NCBI GenBank assembly: GCA_026708085.1
Contig: JAPOVP010000070.1
Location: 1 to 36,979 of the forward strand
Length of the DNA stretch: 36,979 bases
DNA from: Caldilineaceae bacterium
GTDB lineage: Bacteria > Chloroflexota > Anaerolineae > Caldilineales > Caldilineaceae
Reading direction: 5' to 3'
Numbering within the stretch: position 1 is the stretch's first letter; each line of letters begins with the position of its first letter. Positions 14,960 through 22,755 of this stretch are shown one piece after another. The notes beneath the pieces were generated by a model, which worked only from the letters and a program-made list of their open reading frames with translations, was not told the origin of the DNA and did no database searches. The position numbers were made by a program, and so were the translations under genes.

Positions 14960-16687
14960 ATGACAAGTAAGTCGAACACGCCCCCGCAGGCGGACAGCGA
15001 AGCTCGCAATGTTGGCCGCCGTACTTTTCTGAAGATGATGGCAGCAGGCGCCGCTGCATCAGCACTGGCCGCATGCGCGGCCGGGGCGCCCGCTGAGATG
15101 GCCGCTCCCGCTGCCGCACCGACGGCGGTACCGACACCTGAGGCTGTTGCCGGGGCCGGCATGATGCGGCCGGAAGGCAGCCCTGTACGCGGCGGCACGC
15201 TGCGGACGGCTTTCGGTGTGACGATGTCGCACTTTGACGCCCACCAGGGCGGCGGCACGCATGTCCTGAGCCACATGTACAACAACCTGGTACGCAACAA
15301 TCTGGTAGACGGACTGCGCACGATCATCCCCGACCTGGCCGAGAGCTGGGAGGTAGGAGAGGGCGGTCTTTCGTACACCTTTGCGCTGCGCGAGGGTGTC
15401 ACGTACCATGACGGCGAAGCGTTCTCCGCCCAGGACGTTGTAGCGACATTCAATCGCATTCTTGACCCGCCGGAAGGCATTGTCAGCCCACTGAAGGCCA
15501 ACTTCACTTTTGTGGACTCGGTTGAGGCTGTGGATGACATGACGGTGCGGTTCAATCTGAATTCGCCGCGACCGTTCTTCCTTAACCTGCTGACGCCGAC
15601 GAATGCGTTGATCTATTCGAAGAAGTCGCTGGAAGAGCACAACTACGATCTGCGTGAGGTCATCGCCCCGGGGACGGGCGCGTTCCGCTTTGTCGACCAT
15701 CTGCCGGCGGAGAAGTGGATCCTTGAGGCCAACCCGGACTACTGGGATCCTGAGCTACCCTATGTTGACGGGATCGAGTTGCTGCACGTGCCGGCGTGGT
15801 CTGACCGCGGTACGGCGGTGCTTACGGACCAGGCTGACATGTCGTGGAACGTCGCCAAAGAGACGTGGGACGAGGGCAAGAATCGTCCTGAATCTGTGCA
15901 GGCCAACCAGCTCGCCAACTTCGGCGCGTACTGGGTCTTCATCAATAATCGCGAGTCTCCTTTTGACGACGCCCGCGTGCGTAAGGCGATCCATCTGGCG
16001 GTCAGCAAGCATAACCTAGCAGCGGCGTTCGGCACGCAGGAGCTGATCAACATTACGCGCTGGGTACCCCAGGGTGACCCCTACGCCACTACGCCAGAGG
16101 AGTTGTCAACGATGCCTGGCTACAGGGCGGACAAAGAAGAGGATATCGCGACGGCACAGCAGCTGATGGCCGATGCCGGATACGGTGACGGACTTTCGGG
16201 CGTCGAACTGTTGGCGGCAGCAGGGCCCCAGGGCGAACTGCTGGCCCCCGCCTTCCAGGACATGCTCAAGCGTCATCTGAACATCGAGACGGAGATCCGC
16301 ATTGTCGAACGTGCACTGCTTGGCTCTGAACAGCAGTCGGGCAACTACCAGTTGATGGTGCACACGCGCGGGCACAGTGTTTCCGACATCTCGCCGCGCG
16401 GCAACCTGTGGTGGGCCACCGGAGGTTCGCAGAATTTCGGCGGCTACAGCAATCCGGACTTCGACGCACTGCTGGCCACGATCGACGTAGAACTGGACGT
16501 CGAGACTCGCACAGGTCAGATCGCCGATGCGCAGAATCTGCTTGACGAGAACCCGCCGGAGTACCTGGTCGGCTACACTTACCACCTGCCGATGTGGAAC
16601 AATCGCGTTCATGGCTTAGCTCTGGACCGGCGTATCTTCGCCGAGTGGGGCCGCATGGAGACTGTCTGGATCGATCCTGATGCATAG
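14960..16687 (+). CDS. ABC transporter solute-binding protein, family 5 (peptide/nickel/oligosaccharide type), Tat lipoprotein
   Basis: 575 residues. The N-terminus has a twin-arginine motif R20-R21-TFLK followed by a short hydrophobic stretch and lipobox LAAC with C39, so export is probably by Tat with lipid anchoring. An Ala/Pro-rich linker (about 40-72) follows. The family-5 core is marked by LRTAFGVTMSHFDAHQGGG, LRE-GVTYHDGEAFSAQDV, and VRFNLNSPRPFFLNLLTP. AGGAG lies about 10 nt before the ATG. It feeds the DppB/DppC-type permeases downstream. Although the family is named for peptides, family-5 proteins also bind oligosaccharides; the co-located cupin and sugar-type oxidoreductase favour a carbohydrate ligand, by inference only. 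Confidence 0.93.
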   Translation: MTSKSNTPPQADSEARNVGRRTFLKMMAAGAAASALAACAAGAPAEMAAPAAAPTAVPTPEAVAGAGMMRPEGSPVRGGTLRTAFGVTMSHFDAHQGGGTHVLSHMYNNLVRNNLVDGLRTIIPDLAESWEVGEGGLSYTFALREGVTYHDGEAFSAQDVVATFNRILDPPEGIVSPLKANFTFVDSVEAVDDMTVRFNLNSPRPFFLNLLTPTNALIYSKKSLEEHNYDLREVIAPGTGAFRFVDHLPAEKWILEANPDYWDPELPYVDGIELLHVPAWSDRGTAVLTDQADMSWNVAKETWDEGKNRPESVQANQLANFGAYWVFINNRESPFDDARVRKAIHLAVSKHNLAAAFGTQELINITRWVPQGDPYATTPEELSTMPGYRADKEEDIATAQQLMADAGYGDGLSGVELLAAAGPQGELLAPAFQDMLKRHLNIETEIRIVERALLGSEQQSGNYQLMVHTRGHSVSDISPRGNLWWATGGSQNFGGYSNPDFDALLATIDVELDVETRTGQIADAQNLLDENPPEYLVGYTYHLPMWNNRVHGLALDRRIFAEWGRMETVWIDPDA

Positions 16688-16788
16688 AAAAGCGACCGTT
16701 GCCTGTGGTCCAGAGTCTTTGAAGATGCAGGGTACGGCAACAGTACGCTGTCTTCGTCAGCCGTGAAGGTTGCGACCAGTTGAAAATA

Positions 16789-16839
16789 GAATGGGCGGCG
16801 CGACGATGCCCGGTCGCCGGGCTGTTGGGCCGCCCATTC
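16789..16839 (+). terminator. Nested hairpin between binding-protein and permease genes
   Basis: A perfect 11-bp stem (GAATGGGCGGC at 16789-16799, GCCGCCCATTC at 16829-16839) encloses a second perfect hairpin, GCCCGG-TCG-CCGGGC (16808-16822). No U-run follows. In the 184-nt gap after the binding-protein gene it probably blocks 3' exonucleases or partly attenuates, giving more binding protein than permease. Confidence 0.7.
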
Positions 16840-16871
16840 GATGAAGAAAAGCTGAACCCCTTCATACGCTC

Positions 16872-17831
16872 ATGTCAAAGTACCTTCTAAACCGCCTGCT
16901 GATCGCCATCCCGACCATATTTGGCGTCACCGTACTGATCTTTCTGGCGATGCGGGTTATCCCGGGCGATCCGCTGCAGTTGATCGTGTCGGAGTCGGAC
17001 GGGATATATGTTCTGAGTGAAGAAGAGCTGCAGGCCGTGCGCGCCAGTCTTGGACTGGATCAGCCTTATTACATTCAGTATTACGATTGGATGCGGCAGG
17101 TAATCAGCGGAGATATGGGTTCATCCTTCTGGAACAAGGAGCCGATCAGCGGCATGATCTTGCGGCGGGGCCCGATATCAGCGCAGATTGCTATCATGGC
17201 CGTCCTGCTCTCATGGCTGATTGGGGTGCCGATCGGGATGCTCAGTGCGATGTGGCGCAATTCACTGATGGACCATCTGTCGCGTGTCGGAATAACGGTC
17301 TTTATCGCGGTGCCAAGCTACTGGTTGGGCCTGCTGATCATTCTTTTTTCGGTTCTGGTCTTTACCTGGCGGCCTCCGATTACGATAATCCAACTGTGGG
17401 AGGACCCGTTAGGCAATCTTTCGATGACAGTGCTTCCAGCCATGGCGCTGGGGCTGGGCCTATCGGCGGCGACGGCGCGCATGGCGCGTTCGGCGGCGCT
17501 GGAGGTGTTGTTCGAGGATTATATTCGGACGGCGCGGGCCAAAGGTCTGCGGGAGACGCTGGTGGTGTGGCGTCATGTCTTCAAGAACGCGATGCTGCCG
17601 GTCGTCACCACGACGGGGCTAGCGCTGGGCGGTTTGCTGGGGGGCGCGGTCTCGGTGGAGACGGCGTTTGCGGTGCCCGGCCTTGGAAAGCTGCTGGTGC
17701 AAGGCATGACCGAGCGGGACTGGATGATGATCCAAAACCTCGTTCTCCTGTATGGCTTGATTTACGTCATTATCAATCTTCTTGTCGATCTGAGTTACGC
17801 GTTTCTCGATCCCCGCATTCGCTACGAGTAG
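16872..17831 (+). CDS. ABC transporter permease, DppB/OppB type
   Basis: 319 residues. The start segment MSKYLLNRLLIAIPTIFGVT is the classic first helix of DppB-type permeases, followed by the periplasmic region with SLGLDQPYYIQYYDWMRQ. The coupling (EAA-like) loop is EDYIRTARAKGLRETLVVWR, and the C-terminus ends with LSYAFLDPRIRYE. About six membrane segments. It pairs with the DppC-type gene 88 nt downstream. No ABC ATPase gene accompanies them. Confidence 0.95.
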   Translation: MSKYLLNRLLIAIPTIFGVTVLIFLAMRVIPGDPLQLIVSESDGIYVLSEEELQAVRASLGLDQPYYIQYYDWMRQVISGDMGSSFWNKEPISGMILRRGPISAQIAIMAVLLSWLIGVPIGMLSAMWRNSLMDHLSRVGITVFIAVPSYWLGLLIILFSVLVFTWRPPITIIQLWEDPLGNLSMTVLPAMALGLGLSAATARMARSAALEVLFEDYIRTARAKGLRETLVVWRHVFKNAMLPVVTTTGLALGGLLGGAVSVETAFAVPGLGKLLVQGMTERDWMMIQNLVLLYGLIYVIINLLVDLSYAFLDPRIRYE

Positions 17832-17919
17832 TGGATAGGGAGCTGTGGGCAGCGGCACAGCTTACGTCAGCCGCCACCCTCTGAAAACAGGCCACTATCC
17901 ACACATTGAGGAAGCCGAC

Positions 17920-18849
17920 ATGGCTACAACCAGCGCGGCGCCTGCCGATTCCAAAGGAACTGTTCTCGATATAGAGAGCCAGCGCCCGCATGTCTTGCTT
18001 CGATTCAGCAGCGCAGTGGGACGGTTTGCGCAGTCCTCGCCGATCGGGATGGTGGCGGTGGGCATCTGGCTGCTGATGTTCGTGATGGCTGTCTTTGCAC
18101 CTATTCTTTCGCCTTACGATCCGCTGGAAGCCGACTACGCCGCGATTCGCGCCGCGCCTACCGCAGAGCACATTCTGGGTACCGATCAGTTGGGGCGCGA
18201 CCTGCTGAGCCGCATCATTTACGGTGCGCGCATTACGCTGATCGTGAGTATCACGGCCGTATTCGTCGGCGATCTGATTGGATTTGTATGGGGCATTGCG
18301 AGCGGCTATTTGGGGCAGCGATTCGATTTGATCAGCCAGCGGGTTGTGGATGTGCTGATGTCCTTTCCCGGCCTGATCCTGGCGCTGCTACTGCTGGTCG
18401 TGCTGGGGGCGGGGCTGGTGACGGTAATCGTCGCCATCTCGGTAACGCGGATTCCCTCGGCCACGCGGATTACGCGTGCGGTGGTACTTTCGATCAAGGA
18501 GACCTCCTACGTCGAAGCGGCCAAGATGATCGGGGCGTCGAATGTCCGGATCATGGTGCGCCATGTTGCGCCGCAGGCGGTTGCGCCGATCCTGGTGGTG
18601 GCGACGCTGCATCTGGGGGGCGCGATTTTCGCGGAGTCGGCGTTGAGTTTTCTGGGGATGGGAATTCCGCCGCCGGCTCCGAGCTGGGGCAATATGCTGG
18701 GCGGTGTGCTGGCGGCGGCGTTTCGGCCGCCATGGTGGCTGGTGATTTTTCCAGGGGTGGCGATCACGATTGCGATCATGGCCGCCAATCTTTTTGGCGA
18801 CGCTTTCAGGGATTTCCTTGATCCGAAGCTGCGGCGGCGAATTGATTGA
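17920..18849 (+). CDS. ABC transporter permease, DppC/OppC type
   Basis: 309 residues from the ATG at 17920 (GAGG about 8 nt upstream); a GTG at 17845 is further from any ribosome binding site. The family motif HILGTDQLGRDLLSRIIYGA is present, as are the coupling loop TSYVEAAKMIGASNVRIMVR and the C-terminal NLFGDAFRDFLDPKLRR. It completes the membrane channel with the DppB-type partner. Further downstream in the same direction are a cupin and a Gfo/Idh/MocA oxidoreductase. Confidence 0.95.
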   Translation: MATTSAAPADSKGTVLDIESQRPHVLLRFSSAVGRFAQSSPIGMVAVGIWLLMFVMAVFAPILSPYDPLEADYAAIRAAPTAEHILGTDQLGRDLLSRIIYGARITLIVSITAVFVGDLIGFVWGIASGYLGQRFDLISQRVVDVLMSFPGLILALLLLVVLGAGLVTVIVAISVTRIPSATRITRAVVLSIKETSYVEAAKMIGASNVRIMVRHVAPQAVAPILVVATLHLGGAIFAESALSFLGMGIPPPAPSWGNMLGGVLAAAFRPPWWLVIFPGVAITIAIMAANLFGDAFRDFLDPKLRRRID

Positions 18850-18944
18850 GGCTGCGGTTCCGTAGCAGGAATCATCTTCCCAAGAACACCCGCGATCTAC
18901 CAGGATTTCACCTTCAACAGTGAGAAACGAATAAGGAGAAAGCC

Positions 18945-19595
18945 GTGCCCTTCCAGGTTCTGGACTTCCATAAAGACATTCGCAATGTGCTGACAACGCC
19001 GGAGATCCGCGCCCGCTTTTTGCAGGTCGACGTGGGCCACACCGCGCAGAGCCATACGCATGATCTGGGCCATGAGATTTTCCTGATATTGCAGGGGCAA
19101 GCAGAGTTCACGATTGAGGGTCACGCTGAGGTGCTGGGGCCGGGCCAGATGTGTATTGCGCTCACGGATGAGATGCACCAGGTGCGCAATGTGGGGGACG
19201 AGCCGGTCATCATGTATCTGTCGGTCACGCCGCACATTCAGCCGACGCATACGATGTGGAATGAGGACGGCACGAAGAAGGCGCCCCGATTCGTGCTGAA
19301 TACCGGCTACGACGTTGAGCCGGACCGCGAAACGCCGACCGACGAGTTGCTCGACCAGCAGCTGGCTGCGGCCGAAGCGTGGTTGGAGGCGGTCGAGGCG
19401 AGTACGGAGACGCAGCGGGCACAGATCGCGGCATTTCGGACGGCACGGGAGGCGGGGGATGAAGAAGCTGCCCTCGCGGCCCGCGACGAGATCTGGGCAT
19501 CTCTTTATCCGGCATTCCGGCGTGCCTTCGCGCTGGCAGATGTTTGGAACAGCTTTACTTCGCGCCCTGTGGACACGGAATATACCGGTCCCTAG
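18945..19595 (+). CDS. Cupin-domain protein with helical C-terminal extension
   Basis: 216 residues from a GTG preceded by AAGGAG. The cupin metal site is visible as H37-T-H39, E44 and H78 (SHTHDLGHEIFLILQGQAEF and ALTDEMHQVRN). A single cupin domain ends near residue 105; about 110 residues follow, predicted mostly helical and charged (DELLDQQLAAAEAWLEAVEA), of no family I recognise. Cupins of this size act as sugar isomerases, lyases or dioxygenases, or bind small molecules. It lies between the transporter permeases and an oxidoreductase with gaps of 95 and 57 nt, so it is probably in the same operon. Confidence 0.85.
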   Translation: MPFQVLDFHKDIRNVLTTPEIRARFLQVDVGHTAQSHTHDLGHEIFLILQGQAEFTIEGHAEVLGPGQMCIALTDEMHQVRNVGDEPVIMYLSVTPHIQPTHTMWNEDGTKKAPRFVLNTGYDVEPDRETPTDELLDQQLAAAEAWLEAVEASTETQRAQIAAFRTAREAGDEEAALAARDEIWASLYPAFRRAFALADVWNSFTSRPVDTEYTGP

Positions 19596-19652
19596 TTTGC
19601 CTGCAACGACCAACACACCGACTGCCACTGACCACCGACCGGAGAAGAGCAA

Positions 19653-20720
19653 GTGAGACGAGTGAAAATTGGCGTCATTGGATGCGGGGCGATTGCCCAA
19701 GTGCATCATATGCCCAACCTGAAAGAACTGCAGGACGAGTTTGAGGTGACTGCTGTATGCGACGTGTCGAAAGGCGCGGCCCAGTACGTGGCCAACCGCT
19801 TTCACGTGCCCCAGTACTTCACGGACTACCGCGATCTGCTGGCATCCGACGTGGAGGCGGTGCTGCTTTGCCAGACGGACCCGAAGAAGGGTGTGGCCGT
19901 TGACGCATTTTACGCGGGCAAGCACGCTTTTGTGGAGAAGCCGGTGTGCTTTTCGTTGCAGGAGTGCGACGAGATGATTGAGGCGTGCAGGCGCGCGGGG
20001 ACAGTGGGGCAGGCGGGCTACATGAAGGTCTATGACCCGGCGTTTGAGCGGGCAAAGCAGGAAGCGGCCGATATGGATGTGCGCTTTGTGCAGATCAATC
20101 ATCTGCACCCGAACAATGCGTTGCATCTGCAACAGTTCGACGTGCGCAGCTTTGGTGATCTGCCGGAGGGGGCGATCGAGAGCGCGATGGAAGGGAGGCA
20201 GGCGGCACGAGAGCAGGCGATCGGCGAGGTGCCGCCCCACGTAGAACGGGCATTCCATCTGCTGTCGGGAAGCATGATACACGACCTGTACGGCTTGCGC
20301 GAGATCATGGGTCTGCCGGTCGAGGTGTCGCATACGGAGATCTGGCAGGAGGGTCGGGCCGTTACATTCACGCTGGTCTATGAGAACGGCGCGCGTTGTG
20401 TGGGCACATGGATCGATCTGCCCGATCTGTGGGACTTCAAGGAGACACTGGAGATCTACGGCGACGACAAGCGGGTTGTTGTCGCGTACCCGACTGGTTT
20501 TTCGCGGGGCATCCTGTCGACGGTGTCGATTCAGGGGATCGACGGAGAGGGCAGGACCTACCGGACCGAGCCGTATATCGACTGGGACAGCGCGTTTGTG
20601 CAGGAGTTGCGTCACTTCCACGATTGTATCGTCAACGGCAAGACTTCGCGCACGTCGCTGGAGCAAGCGCGCAAGGATGTCAAGTTGATCATTGACATTA
20701 TTGGGGCATATAAGGGGTAG
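19653..20720 (+). CDS. Gfo/Idh/MocA family oxidoreductase
   Basis: 355 residues from a GTG with GGAG 8 nt upstream. The N-terminal Rossmann motif is GVIGCGAIAQVHH (7-19), and the family EKP motif is E95-K96-P97 (HAFVEKPVCFS). The C-terminal alpha/beta domain carries SGSMIHDLYGLREIMG with a likely catalytic-region histidine. Such enzymes oxidise or reduce sugars, inositols or their derivatives with NAD(P). It is the last gene of the transporter-cupin set. Expected product is a cytoplasmic dehydrogenase for the imported compound; exact substrate unknown. Confidence 0.93.
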   Translation: MRRVKIGVIGCGAIAQVHHMPNLKELQDEFEVTAVCDVSKGAAQYVANRFHVPQYFTDYRDLLASDVEAVLLCQTDPKKGVAVDAFYAGKHAFVEKPVCFSLQECDEMIEACRRAGTVGQAGYMKVYDPAFERAKQEAADMDVRFVQINHLHPNNALHLQQFDVRSFGDLPEGAIESAMEGRQAAREQAIGEVPPHVERAFHLLSGSMIHDLYGLREIMGLPVEVSHTEIWQEGRAVTFTLVYENGARCVGTWIDLPDLWDFKETLEIYGDDKRVVVAYPTGFSRGILSTVSIQGIDGEGRTYRTEPYIDWDSAFVQELRHFHDCIVNGKTSRTSLEQARKDVKLIIDIIGAYKG

Positions 20721-21206
20721 AGGCGTATTTCGTAGTGCGCGTTGCGTAATGCGTGTTGCGTGACTGGGGCACCACCGGGGCAATTTGGAGGCTGGCTGGG
20801 AGTTCCGGGTTAGGGTCGGCGATTCGCTTGCGATGAGAGTCAGCGGCCCGGGAAGGTCCTGGCAAAGGATTGTGGCTCTTCGGGAGGGGAGGCTTGAACT
20901 GCTCGCCCCCTGATCGAGACGGAAGCCAAAAGTTGTCTCTTATCGAAAGCGAACCCCTTGGACTGCCGGGCGCGCGTGCAGAGAATGTCACTGGGAAAGT
21001 AGAGCCTGTCGAAAAAACAAGATTGTAGTTGGAAGACCCATTGCCCCCTCGAATCTCCACCGTGGTTCCCCCCACCTTATTCAAGTTTCGTATACCTTTA
21101 GTGGTATTATGGAACCCGATGCAATTTGGATAACGTTGTCCGTATTGCAGTGGTTTGCTGCGATACGGGCAGGCGCTGAGACCGGGAAACGGCCAGACTG
21201 CCTCAA
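20721..21206. other. Gene-free region upstream of the nitrilase-like gene
   Basis: These 486 nt start with a degenerate direct repeat (20729-20764, built of GCGTTGCG, GTAATGCGT and GTTGCGTGA). A GC-rich stretch with no recognisable gene or tRNA follows, and then a 28-bp imperfect palindrome (21121-21148) close to the start of the next gene. A minus-strand open frame across 20698-21084 is judged not to be a gene. Confidence 0.6.
21121..21148. promoter_or_regulatory. 28-bp palindrome, candidate operator (LacI-like core)
   Basis: The half-sites GCAATTTGGATAAC and its inverse (GCAATACGGACAAC read from the other strand) match at 11 of 14 positions around a central AACGTT. The inner GGATAACGTTGTCC resembles operators of LacI-family repressors. 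It ends 58 bp before the start codon at 21207. TATTAT at 21105-21110 may be a -10, which would put the palindrome just after the start site. Confidence 0.5.
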
Positions 21207-22694
21207 ATGAAGACGTTGATCGTCGCGTGCATACAACAGAAGATGCGGTTGCCGCAGACGCTGGAGGAGTACCGCGAGGACTTGCGCAGGTTTTTGCGGG
21301 CGGCGGAGAACAAACGGGCGCGGCTGGTGGTCTTCCCTGAACTTGCCGGGGTGATGGTGATCCCGCCTCTTCTGGGCGGATTCCAGGCGAACCTGCTCAA
21401 GCGAGCGGACCTGGCGCGGCGGCGGCAGTCAAGCTTGTTGCTGAAGATCAGCGGAGGCGTTTCGGGGGCGCTGGCCGGATGGTTCAACACCGATTTCCGG
21501 CAGATGGCGGGGGCACTGCTGACGACACAGCCGGAAATGGTGTGGGAGGCGTACGACGAGGTCTTCGGCGGGCTGGCGCAGGAGTTTGACGTTACGCTGG
21601 TTGCGCCGAGCGCTTACCTGCCGGACCCGCTGGACGGCGTGCTGCGGAACCTGACGGTTGTGTACGGCCCCGGCGGAGAACGGCTGGGCTACCAGGCTAA
21701 ACGGGTACTGCACCCTGAGGACGAGGATCTGGCCCAGCCCGGCCACGAGTGGAACGTCATTCCGTCGCCTGTTGGCAGGATCGGGTTGATGCTGGGCGGG
21801 GACCTGCTCTACCCGGAAGTGGGGCGGCTGCTGGCCTACCAGGGTGCAGAGTTGCTGATTGGACAAGGCGCGGCCACGGAGCGGGTGTTGTACGAGAAGC
21901 TGCGGGCCGGGATGCTGGCGCGAATGCAGGATAACCAGTTGTTTGCCGCGATCAGTTTTCTGGTCGGCCATAATGAGTTCAGCCGCCGCCAGCGGGATCC
22001 CTTCGTTGGGCGTTCGTCGGTGCTGGCTCCCCAGGAGCTTACGCCGCGGGCAAGCGGTATTCTTGTGGAGTCGTCTAATTTTCGCAGCGAGAGCGTGCTG
22101 TCGGCAGTGTGGGATTTCGAGGAACTGGCCGAGTTGTGGGAAACATCGGACACGCCGGTACGGAGCCAACTTCCACTGGATGCAGTCGGCCCGGCGCTGG
22201 CGCAGCTATACAGGAAGATGAACCAGCTGCCAGAAGGGCCGGACGCGCTCCTGGCGGCGCCTGAAAGACAGGAACCTGAGATCAAAGAACGCCCAGTAGA
22301 ATTGGAAGAGAGGGTGACGTTGCCAAAACGAACCAATTCAATGCTCAGTCTGGATGATCTGCCGGTGCTGGCGTCGGTGACCTCCTACTGGGGAGATGGG
22401 TCCGACACGGAGATCAAGGCCTCGTTGCCTGCCCATGTTCCGGTCAGTTTGACTCCCGAGTCGGATGATTGGGAATATGACGAAACATGGGAGCAGGATG
22501 AATCAGAGGCGCTTTCCATACCGGAAGACGGGGCTGCGGAAGGGATGGACGCGGAAGGCGTAAGTCTCCAAACAGATGTGGACAGTCAGGCGGATGCGAG
22601 CCAGGCTGCGAGCGGGGAAAGTGAAGAGGAGACGCAGGAGATGGACGCCCTACTCGAACCGCGGACTGAAGACGACAGCGAACATACAGGCTGA
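21207..22694 (+). CDS. Nitrilase-superfamily protein lacking the catalytic cysteine, with acidic tail
   Basis: 495 residues. Residues 1 to about 335 have the carbon-nitrogen hydrolase fold: catalytic-type E45 in VVFPELAG, K165 in GYQAKRVLHPEDE, and the strand RIGLMLGGDLLYPE. At the place of the nucleophile (normally GLMICYD or GLMICWD) the codons at 21795-21800 read GGC GGG, giving Gly197-Gly198 instead of Cys-Tyr/Trp. The only cysteine in the protein is C8. Residues about 345-495 are a Glu/Asp-rich, probably disordered tail. Normal members are about 260-320 residues. It is therefore likely a non-catalytic, binding or scaffolding relative. No signal peptide is seen. It converges on the FprA-type gene. 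Confidence 0.8.
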   Translation: MKTLIVACIQQKMRLPQTLEEYREDLRRFLRAAENKRARLVVFPELAGVMVIPPLLGGFQANLLKRADLARRRQSSLLLKISGGVSGALAGWFNTDFRQMAGALLTTQPEMVWEAYDEVFGGLAQEFDVTLVAPSAYLPDPLDGVLRNLTVVYGPGGERLGYQAKRVLHPEDEDLAQPGHEWNVIPSPVGRIGLMLGGDLLYPEVGRLLAYQGAELLIGQGAATERVLYEKLRAGMLARMQDNQLFAAISFLVGHNEFSRRQRDPFVGRSSVLAPQELTPRASGILVESSNFRSESVLSAVWDFEELAELWETSDTPVRSQLPLDAVGPALAQLYRKMNQLPEGPDALLAAPERQEPEIKERPVELEERVTLPKRTNSMLSLDDLPVLASVTSYWGDGSDTEIKASLPAHVPVSLTPESDDWEYDETWEQDESEALSIPEDGAAEGMDAEGVSLQTDVDSQADASQAASGESEEETQEMDALLEPRTEDDSEHTG

Positions 22695-22755
22695 AGCATC
22701 AGCTTGCAATTTCAGGTATTTTGACCAGGGCTCAGACAGCGCCGGATGCGGAACG

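Noticed and set aside
18897..20783. A 628-codon open frame antisense to the cupin and oxidoreductase genes
   Set aside because: Shadow frame of GC-rich coding DNA; rich in Arg and His, crosses two real genes with clear motifs on the other strand.
20698..21084. A 128-codon minus-strand open frame in the region upstream of the nitrilase-like gene
   Set aside because: Overlaps the 3' end of the oxidoreductase gene, reads through a degenerate repeat, and has no ribosome binding site or known motif. I also considered a tRNA in the GC-rich part, but no cloverleaf stem pairs could be found.
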